Assembly (NCBI GenBank): GCA_037976565.1 | Contig: CP137671.1 | Location: 19,349,910 to 19,413,909 of the forward strand | Reading direction: 5' to 3' | Length of the DNA: 64,000 nt | Source: Mesocentrotus franciscanus | Lineage: Eukaryota; Echinodermata; Echinoidea; Camarodonta; Strongylocentrotidae | Shown: piece by piece, positions 57,005 through 64,000 of the stretch | Numbering within the stretch: the stretch's first letter is position 1 | Layout of the letters: each line of letters opens with the position of its first letter | The notes under the pieces: model-generated | The model's input: the letters and a program-made list of their open reading frames with translations, nothing else | The model's database searches: none | Told to the model about the DNA's origin: nothing | Made by a program: the position numbers and the translations under genes

Positions 57005-58010
57005 AGAGGGGTGGATGGTTATTTAAAGTAGAAAGCATCGGCCATACTTCAAAAACTGAGAATCCATTACCTGCCATCGTCGCCAGCGTGGAAATATCCT
57101 AAATCGGTCGTGTGAGCCGTTTTGCCACTCTCCAGTGAGTGTCATTAACACAAGAGCTCGATCGCGACATCTATTTTCCGAAAATCACCATTAAAAGGCT
57201 TCAGACTTAACCGATCCCGAAAAAACGGCCAACTCCACTCCAACTCAACTGCGCTTAAGGGGATAACATTCACACATTATGCAAAGAGTTTAATGCCTTT
57301 TTAGCACCGTTTGATGCCGGAATTGCCGAGGAAAGAAGCAAGAGTAGGATAGAAAATATACTTCTTATGTACAATGTAAAGCACTCATTCATGTAGCAGT
57401 ACTGAGTAGTAATAAATCAACAGTGAATGGCTTGCTGCAATAAAGAGAATGATGGACTGATAATGTTAGAGCACTTAAAAAGATATCAACATCAAGGATT
57501 GCACTGCACTGAGATTCTTCTAAAAAGCAAACGATTTCTGAAGTTCTAGTCTTAAAACTATGAGCAAACGATGAGAAAACTGTTTTCTTTGTTCTCGAAC
57601 TTACATGTCTCTGCTTAGCTGTAACAGGGCAACTATTCTCCAAACTATTAACTCCCAAACATCCCCCTCAAACTACTCTCTTTAGAAGCTTACCCTAAGT
57701 ATGGTCAGAAAACTACTAAAGGTGTAACTAGTACTTTAGAGGGTAGTTATTGAGGGAAGGGGGGGGGGCAGTTATACAAAGAGTAGGTTTTCTGAACTTC
57801 TGAAGGGTATTTTAACTAGAATCATGTTTTTCATGGAGGAAAGATTCATTTTGAAACAGAGCACTCCACAGATTAAAATATTCATTCAATGACATCTAAA
57901 ACCTAAACATACTCAAACTAAGTTAACTATTAGAAGTATGATGCATTCATATACAAGTCTGTATATGTAATGTTCAGTGTAAGCTGATGCTGACCCCCTT
58001 CCTCCTCCTC
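57005..58010. other. no gene seen; balanced segment 57040-57330
   Basis: 57040-57330 has several CpG (ATCGTCGCCAGCG, GATCGCGACATC) and no repeat match. The minus open frame at 57389-57658 shows no domain. A G8 run lies near 57760. Confidence 0.35.
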
Positions 58011-58017
58011 CCCCCCC

Positions 58018-58145
58018 CCAAAAAAAAAGAATAACGATAATAATAATATATATATATTTTTTTTTTTAACAATTTAAAAAATATATATATATTATATATA
58101 TATAATAATAATAATCATAATTTAAAAAAAAATATATATATATGT
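58018..58145. repeat. pure A/T low-complexity block
   Basis: Runs of A, T, (TA)n and (AAT)n, about 120 bases almost without G or C, beginning after a C9A9 run. It is partly self-complementary (TATATATATTTTT and AAAAATATATATA). Confidence 0.95.
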
Positions 58146-58417
58146 AATTATAAAATGAAGGTACTTCATTCACATGAACTCTTAACTCAAAGTAGCTTCA
58201 ATAATCTACACAGTTTCTCCCCATTAGGAGGTCATTGCAGGTACTCAAAATTGCCATTACAAACAAATCCGGAATCTAAAATACAGAGCTATACACAGAG
58301 CTTTTAAGTGCAGTAAATAAAAGCAGACCATTAGGAGGTCAAAATAAGCCCTTAATCAATGATTCGTGCAATGATATAGTCCCTTTAGAGTTAGAAGGCT
58401 GTTAACTCTGTGTGAAC

Positions 58418-58596
58418 GTATATGGGTTATTGCCCTTCTGGCTCCAAACAGATGATATCCCCCACCCCTCACTTCATTATAGACGTTTACCTTGACGTTT
58501 TTTATGTTACGTTTACGTTTATATTTAGATTTTTAATGTTACGTTTATGTTTATGTTTACGTTTACCTCCAGCCAGAAGGGCATTAACTCATATAC
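58418..58596. mobile_element. MITE with GCCCTTCTGGCT ends and internal hexamer array
   Basis: GTATATGGGTTATTGCCC with TTCTGGCTCC at the left is mirrored by AGCCAGAAGGGCATTAAC with TCATATAC at the right. Inside, 58494-58567 is a (ACGTTT)n hexamer array with variants. End-like phrases of this family also occur near 9998, 22198, 52602, 61184-61230, 62240 and 63045. Confidence 0.75.
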
Positions 58597-58599
58597 ATG

Positions 58600-59615
58600 T
58601 ACTGTAACAAAGAGTGAGCGCCCTACCTGCTCATACCGGAAGACATACAAGTCTTATCCAGTAGGCATGGTTTGAATATCAGTTCTAATAGATAGAAAAT
58701 GATGATGCTATATAAGTAAAACACAAATGAAATATACATAAAACATATCATTACTATGATGATTGAAATCTACTTTGAAAGCCATAGATGATGGTGTTTG
58801 CAGTATAATGAAATGTCCCCTAAGGAAATAAGGAACCCACTTTCTTATTTTTCGCTTTCAGTCAAATTGTTGGTATAGCAAGACGTCTTCGTTCCCTTAG
58901 CTTTATCACCATACTTTTTATTTATCTATGAGTGGAAACTGCAAACAGTTTCAATCAAATTCTGCATGACCTGGCAACACAAACGGTTTAAGAACATTGT
59001 TAAAACAGTGGGATATCCAAGGTCATTTTGCCTTAAAAACAAATACATCTCTTGAAGACATAGACAAAAGCTACCTTAGCCATTCTTATAGGTGGGTCAT
59101 CTTAACTTCAGCAACCATGACAAAAATTAAAGCATTTGATCCAAAGCATTTCACTCCCAGTCTTTCAAACTAGTAATGCTTGCAAAATAAATGCAATAAA
59201 AGGGTACATGCATACATGTACAAGGGAGACACCACAGCCCACTGTGGTAACTCCTTGGTATACATTAGCCTAGCAACACGCACGTAAAAGAAACTTCTAG
59301 TACGTAAGGAATACGATAACACAGTGTTGCCCTATATGTGGTTATCCGCTTCTTTACTATTCAGTGTACTATTTTCCGCGATATTTTGTTACTCGACTTA
59401 CATTTTTGATGGTCAATTCAACCCTAATTCAAATGCAAATTTTTCTTCACAACAAATTAGGAATCATTTTTAATAGACAGTGGCTGTAAATATGCAGTTT
59501 TTTTTTCTCCTGAAGTCAAAGAATGTCTTTCAAAGGTACTGCATGTATCCCCTTTGCAGGCCCCCAAAATACAGAATTATATGAATTGTGTGCATTTCTT
59601 CTATATATATATATA
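58600..59615. other. no gene seen
   Basis: AT-rich DNA with a (TA)n run near 59605. Nothing recognised. Confidence 0.45.
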
Positions 59616-59619
59616 ACCC

Positions 59620-59725
59620 AGGGCTCAAATTAATTTTTTGTCCACGGGGACTCTTCCCAAAAAAAGAGCCCCCATGAGCCTTCTCACGGGGGCTCTTTTA
59701 GTACTGACGGGGCTCTTTTTTAATA
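59620..59725. repeat. GAGCCCCC / GGGGGCTC inverted repeats
   Basis: AAAAAGAGCCCCC and GGGGGCTCTTTT pair closely, followed by another GACGGGGCTCTTTTTT. A structurally similar set with CGCCCCC and GGGGGCG lies at 60455-60540, so this may be a repeated motif of a larger element broken by the RTE remnant at 59771-60003. Confidence 0.5.
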
Positions 59726-59770
59726 CAAATTTCCATTGAATTGGTACCATGATACTCCTAAATTCTTTGC

Positions 59771-60003
59771 TATTTCATCATTATCATTATCATTTATTTA
59801 AGTCAGCAACTTCCCTCTAACAACTTTACAAGTTACATAGGGGTTACTGATTTTCATCAAGCGATGACATTCTCTCCATTTCTTCCCGTTCTGAACATTC
59901 CTCCTCAGTGCAACCTTAATATAACATTCTTTCTTTAGTCTTTTCTATATGATCCTTCCACAACATCTTTGGTCTTCCTTCTCTTCCCAATATTGATTTA
60001 CTG
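59771..60003 (-). pseudogene. RTE/BovB-like LINE C-terminus with (GATAAT)n tail
   Basis: On the minus strand 60000-59921 reads SILGREGRPKMLWKDHIEKT. After a shift of frame near 59915, VALRRNVQNGKKWRECHRL appears. This is the G-R-P-x-x-x-W-x-D/x-I...R-x-x-W-R-E pattern at the end of RTE-type non-LTR polyproteins. A stop near 59800 is followed immediately by AAATAAATGATAATGATAATG, matching the short 3' end and microsatellite tail of that clade. Several stops; dead copy. Confidence 0.6.
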
Positions 60004-60079
60004 GTCGAGGTTCATTACTTGCTGGTCAGATTTCAGAGGATTCACGCTTTTCACAACAAAAAACTTCTCCATGTTTCGG

Positions 60080-60300
60080 TCCTTGCGCGATCGCCTCTAG
60101 CTCCAGCAGATATGGTGCGGCGGCGTGCACACCGGTACTACTGGCGTAGTAAAGCCGCTGCTGACGGTCGCACTGCACTGCGAGCTTCCATTGTTTGTAT
60201 CGGTAATACAGTCATGGAGATGGGAGATATAGCGCCATCTTGCGGCGAATAAGCGTACATTTGTTTACAATATGACACCGCAGACACCGCAAAATTCGGG
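60080..60300. promoter_or_regulatory. CpG-rich patch with CTCF-like site
   Basis: About 18 CpG, with TAGCGCCATCTTGCGGCGA at 60230-60248. Its complement matches the CTCF consensus core (GNGGCGCTA side) at most positions. The overlapping 77-codon open frame (60019-60252, Ala/Arg-rich) has no recognised domain and reflects composition. Confidence 0.35.
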
Positions 60301-60406
60301 TGAGAAATCCTGCACGCTAATCTAACTTATTTAGTTCCATATTTCATTGGTTTAAGGTTTGAAAGTTGAAACTCAATATTGTGTGAAAGTTATAACAGAA
60401 AAGATC

Positions 60407-60448
60407 ATCTTTATTTATAATTCCACGCGTGGAATTATAAATAAAGAT
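60407..60448. repeat. perfect 42-base palindrome
   Basis: ATCTTTATTTATAATTCCACG is followed without a spacer by its exact complement, centred on ACGCGT. CG-rich sequence (TTCGCGCGCGGGGGCG) follows at once. Confidence 0.97.
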
Positions 60449-60454
60449 TCGCGC

Positions 60455-60540
60455 GCGGGGGCGATTTTTAATTTTGCAATCGCCCCCGTTAGCAATCTGA
60501 CGGAGGCGATTATGTTGCTCACGGGGGCGAATCGCCCATG
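60455..60540. repeat. CGCCCCC / GGGGGCG inverted repeats
   Basis: GGGGGCGATTTTT and AATCGCCCCCG pair around a short AT loop. A second pair (GACGGAGGCGATT, CACGGGGGCGAATCGCCC) follows. The ground plan parallels 59620-59725. Confidence 0.6.
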
Positions 60541-60544
60541 ATAC

Positions 60545-61175
60545 AACTGTATATAAAAAAAATACACCACCTACTAATCCCCTTCTAAATGTAGGAATTG
60601 GAAATAGACTTTTTGAAGAATGTGTAATTGATCGAGATATTTCAAGAGGAATTCACAGAAAGTCATCAAACAGTAACACTTGTGAACTGTGGAAAATTCA
60701 ATGATTCTTTATTAACGCAATTATCATACAATTTGACTGTCGTCGGAATATGTCTTAGGACTTATTTCCTCTATGAAAACACTTGGTTTAATAGGTTGGT
60801 TTTGATACAAAAATCGTTGATTGCAAAGTGCTCCAGAATCACCCATATCAATTGGTACACCTGGCACCCCATAATCCCCAAATTGGAATCAATTTTTTTT
60901 TTTTTTTTGTCCAGAAAAATACCACAGAGCCTACACCTATGACTGTAAGATTTTGCAAGCATCGTTGTTATGGTATGATACTGATTCATACTCTCAATAT
61001 TTCAAAGCAAAAATTAGGAATACGGTCACTTTGTATATTTTTGACACAGAAGTTTTGACAAAAGAGAGGAATCTAAGATCCATAACATTAGTTTGAGGGC
61101 CAAAAAGTAGGAATAATTCCTCCAAAATAGGAATGGTTTGCAGGTTTGCTGATCCATGACAAATGCCATCATCAT
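60545..61175. other. no gene; T run
   Basis: AT-rich DNA with a run of 16 T at about 60891-60908. Open frames at 60628-60942 and 60771-60989 have no domain. Confidence 0.4.
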
Positions 61176-61181
61176 TGAGAG

Positions 61182-61255
61182 CCAGAAAGTCATTAACCCT
61201 GTGTAAAAGTATATGAGTTAGTGCCCTTCTGCCACTGAGCAGAGGATTTCATGAT
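61182..61255. repeat. copy of the 58390-58457 segment
   Basis: GCCAGAAAGTCATTAACCC, then GTATATGAGTTAGTGCCC and TTCTGCCACTGAGCAGA follow the same order as TTAGAAGGCTGTTAACTCTG, GTATATGGGTTATTGCCC and TTCTGGCTCCAAACAGA at 58391-58454. Confidence 0.6.
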
Positions 61256-61384
61256 GTTTGAAGAAGAAAAAAATGGAGAAAGGAAACAGGGCCTTTAAGG
61301 GTTTCTCGGAAGAGCCACACTCAATCATGAATAACACGCCCCTCTCATTGCCAGCCAGCTCCCATCCATCAAGCATCATCAGTG

Positions 61385-61890
61385 ACAGACTCTCATCTCT
61401 TTTATCTTATCATCCGCTCGCTCAGGGCAATAAGGTCGTTAGCTCACCTTCCAAAACATTGTACATGTAATGCCTGTACGACTCTCATTCCTGTAATCTA
61501 TAAACTGATAAGAGCAATAAGGACATTAGTATAAACATTAACTATAATGGCCTCACAACTCGCGACCCTTTAATATCTCATTGGTCAGAGCAATAAGGCC
61601 CTAAGCTCCGTTAATGACCTTACAACTCTAACCCCTTTTAACTATGCACAAGTCAGAGATATAAGGTTGTTGGGTCACTTTCTTTAAAATTATAAATGCC
61701 TGTACCACTCATTCATTTTTATCTATCATGTGCTTGAACAAGAAGGGTATTAGCTCATTCTCTTCACAATGAAAGCTGTTGCTTCCTCAAGGTCGTCAAC
61801 TCCCCGTCCCTTATATTATACTGCCTGTACAACTCTCATTCTTTCATCCATCTTATGAAGAGTGCTAGAAGGGGATTAGCTCATATAATA
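61385..61890 (+). repeat. diverged tandem repeat, unit about 75-85 bases
   Basis: The anchor (CAG)AGCAATAAGG(T/A/C)C followed by TTAGCTCA recurs near 61424, 61512, 61588, 61656, 61738 and 61862. Most copies also carry AATGCCTGTAC(G/A)ACTC or a CCTTACAACTC variant, then CATTC and TAATCTAT. Copies are strongly diverged. Confidence 0.65.
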
Positions 61891-61929
61891 ATAAGAATAA
61901 CAGTCCCATTTGTAATTATTATTACCCCG

Positions 61930-62145
61930 GTCGTTGGACTCAATTGCTAATCCACACATGATAGTGCACACGCTCCACTCCCGGGGGAGTATTCCTACCA
62001 GGTACCCATTTCACACCTGGGTGGAGAGTGGCAAATGCATGTTAATGTCTTGCCAAAGAACATTAGTGCAAGGGTGGGACTCGAACCGTGAACCATGTGA
62101 TCCACAGTCCGGTGACATCATATCCACTAGACCACGACACCTCTA
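61930..62145 (-). mobile_element. tRNA-derived SINE with conserved body
   Basis: The minus-strand head has an A box CGTGGTCTAGTGGATATGA (62134-62116) and a B box GGTTCGAGTCCC, with CGGACTGTGGATC between, somewhat His-like. The body (62060-61950) contains the complement of TACCCATTTCACACCTGGG and GTGGAGAGTGGCAAATG, a block characteristic of SINEs in marine deuterostomes from general knowledge. Confidence 0.75.
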
Positions 62146-62356
62146 CAAATCTGACATTGTTGGGTTAATGTCCTTATCTTTCTTCTGCTGAAAGCCAGAA
62201 GGAGGTATTGCCTGTGCTTCTACAATACATCAATGCTGTTAATGCCCTTCTGATACTAAAATATTACAACATCAACTAGTGAGTGTCAAAGGGCAACATT
62301 TGTAAACATCTTACATTTTTACATTTTACTTTTTTTTTTAAACATTTGTATATGAT

Positions 62357-62940
62357 TTGTATAATAGAAATTTGCCACACACAGTATTAGATTATTGTAA
62401 GATTGTACACCATAGTTATGAAACAAGAGGAAAAGAAAATGCAATGCTACCCTTGCCAATTTGTAGGACGACACAAGGTACATTCACTATTTCTTTTGTT
62501 GGACCGAAGCTTTGTAAAAGCTTACCTCAGAAGATTAGAGAACAAAAAACAAGATATTCATTTTGCAATACCAATTTATTTGATGAACAAATAAAGTATC
62601 TGTTATGTTAGCAGTAAGTAATGTTTTGTATTTTGAATGTAGACAATATAATTGTAAGAACTAGTATAATGCTATAGCAATGAAGAGATACACTATCAAT
62701 ATATAGTGAACAGAGAAAACCGATCTCGACTAGCACTTGTGCCAACTTTTGGTTTTCTTTTAGCAACAACTTGAACATTTGTATAAATGTGTTTTAGTAA
62801 GCATTAATTAAGCTTTTGCAGTAATTCATTGTTTTGTACATTATGTACAGTTTGTATTTTATTGTTTTGCCTTGCATACTTTGTTTTATGATGTACAAAC
62901 ATTTTGTTGTTGTTAATAAACTTCAAACTTCAAACTTCAA
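62357..62940 (+). pseudogene. CR1/L2-type LINE 3' end with (AAACTTC)n tail
   Basis: The frame from 62357 to the TAG at 62609-62611 includes VHHSYETRGKEN, ICRTTQGTFTISFVGPKLC and KSLPQKIRE. This matches the conserved end of CR1/L2/Rex-like non-LTR reverse transcriptase proteins (H-x-Y-x-T-R, C-R-T, G-P-x-x-W/C-x-S-L-P). A 330-base untranslated region with AATAAA at 62916 ends in three AAACTTC units. The copy is 5'-truncated, but this portion lacks stops, so it is younger than the other LINE remnants here. Confidence 0.8.
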
Positions 62941-62944
62941 TTAC

Positions 62945-63885
62945 TAATATCCCTTGCACAGAGTCAATGCCTATTTCTAGCATTATATTCCATGCTAAGA
63001 GCGATAAAGACACAAATTCATATTATCTATCTTTAACCAGTTAATGCCCTTGTGGCTGTAAACATGATTAGGATACACATTTCTACTCCTACTTTTCAAG
63101 GGCCACATTTACATGTATCCATAACCGGCATTCAACAAGGCAATACTTCAATCATATCAAAGATTCTAACCTCTTGACCAATGAACCATGAAACTAATCA
63201 AAACTAACCCAAGGTGTCTAATTCATTTTATCAGTGGAAAAATAACACTCATACAATAAAATCCTGATCATAATCAGTAATACCAATAACAACTTTGCTT
63301 CAAACTTTTCCACCATTTTATATATTTGTTTTTCCTCTTTTTAAATCATTCCAACATAATCCTGTGCCCTTTTCAAATGTACATTTCATATTCAAATGCT
63401 CCTGATAAGGGTCCCTTTTCTCTATAAATATTGTAAATTTCCTGAGCTGAAATTGTCAGGTTTCATCCCCCTGATACACTCGACATCGTCATGGCGATAT
63501 GGCTCTGCTGCCCCCTGGGGATCGTTTTGCCATGCCCCAGGTAGAGGCAAGTGAAGAGGGAGATAAACAGCACTTTGCTTAATGGCATGTTAAATGTAAA
63601 ATAGGAAGGCACAAGACATTCATTACAATATCAAAAGGGAATAGTCTTATTCCCTAACAATCTTTTGAGTGTATGTTTGAATGACTATCTACAGCTCAAT
63701 ATCTGGTATATAAACTCTTTTTAAGAAGAAAAAAAGGTCCAATGAGAAATTCTGACGATTTGATATGTTAGTTTGGTATAGTGAGTAAAAAACCTCATGA
63801 TTAATTTTGCAAATTGTTGGACAACCAACTATACAATTATGGAAAACTACTTGATATCTCTATACACTAAAAAAGCCCACAAAAA
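62945..63885. other. no gene; possible CTCF-like word
   Basis: AT-rich DNA, but 63455-63545 is more balanced and contains CTGCTGCCCCCTGGGG at 63505-63520, near the CTCF core on the minus strand. No other feature recognised. Confidence 0.35.
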
Positions 63886-63890
63886 TGTAT

Positions 63891-63965
63891 GCACATATGG
63901 GACTACGGATCATTAATAAAACACAAACATAGTCTTGCACATATGGGACTATGGATCGTTTGTAG
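63891..63965 (+). repeat. 46-base direct duplication
   Basis: GCACATATGGGACTACGGATC at 63891 recurs at 63937 with one change, separated by AT-rich spacer. Confidence 0.85.
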
Positions 63966-64000
63966 TCGCAACATACAGGGATTTATTGTTTGTTACTAAC

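Overview
The window is AT-rich eukaryotic DNA with no bacterial gene organisation. It looks like intergenic or intronic DNA of a marine invertebrate. The evidence is CpG not being uniformly depleted, many long homopurine (GA)n tracts, tRNA-derived SINEs with (ATT)n tails, several CR1/L2/RTE-like LINE 3' ends, and dense short inverted-repeat transposons. An echinoderm such as a sea urchin fits best, but that is an inference from repeat style. No diagnostic gene confirms it. No complete protein-coding gene can be supported.

The open frames longer than about 100 codons with repetitive composition are readings of microsatellites (TCC, GA/CT, CAT/CAC, TTTACTCTC) and are not genes. The best coding candidates are a 164-base minus-strand first-exon-like segment at 12856-13019 (good start context and consensus donor) and a short plus-strand terminal-exon-like segment at 11069-11120. 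Both need transcript evidence. Two CpG-rich islands, 41020-41440 and 53640-53925, look like promoter or first-exon DNA of unseen genes.

Most recognisable content is mobile. LINE coding remnants with 3' tails lie at 12037-12392 (minus), 34004-34147 (minus), 59771-60003 (minus, RTE-like) and 62357-62940 (plus). Tail-only LINE ends lie at 20780-20935, 23790-24191 and 48190-48420. tRNA-derived SINEs, all minus strand, lie at 15590-15750, 25845-25975, 33671-33939, 34620-34735, 52225-52345 and 61960-62145.

Non-autonomous DNA transposons form families with shared terminal inverted repeats. A 410-base family occurs three times (5149, 36078, 52833; TWA target duplication) and a 280-405-base family twice (16324, 39737). 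A 445-base family with well conserved copies occurs twice in opposite orientations (17457, 50706). A TA-flanked family occurs twice (12566, 43985). TTAA-flanked families sit at 14953/36551, at 3213/30437/32293 and probably at 21778/34262/49128. A short TTGCAA-rich pair lies at 46438 and 46660. One element is nested in another (5149 inside 5093-5967).

Tandem DNA includes a telomere-motif minisatellite (28083-28583), a 10-12 base minisatellite of about 730 bases (38441-39172), and old diverged arrays at 35745, 41452, 53925 and 61385. Two long near-perfect hairpins (25325-25483 and 32775-32940) and a perfect 42-base palindrome (60407-60448) are the most striking structures no gene explains. The region behaves as a gene desert or large intron built by layers of transposition, with a few CpG-rich or CTCF-like islands that could be regulatory.
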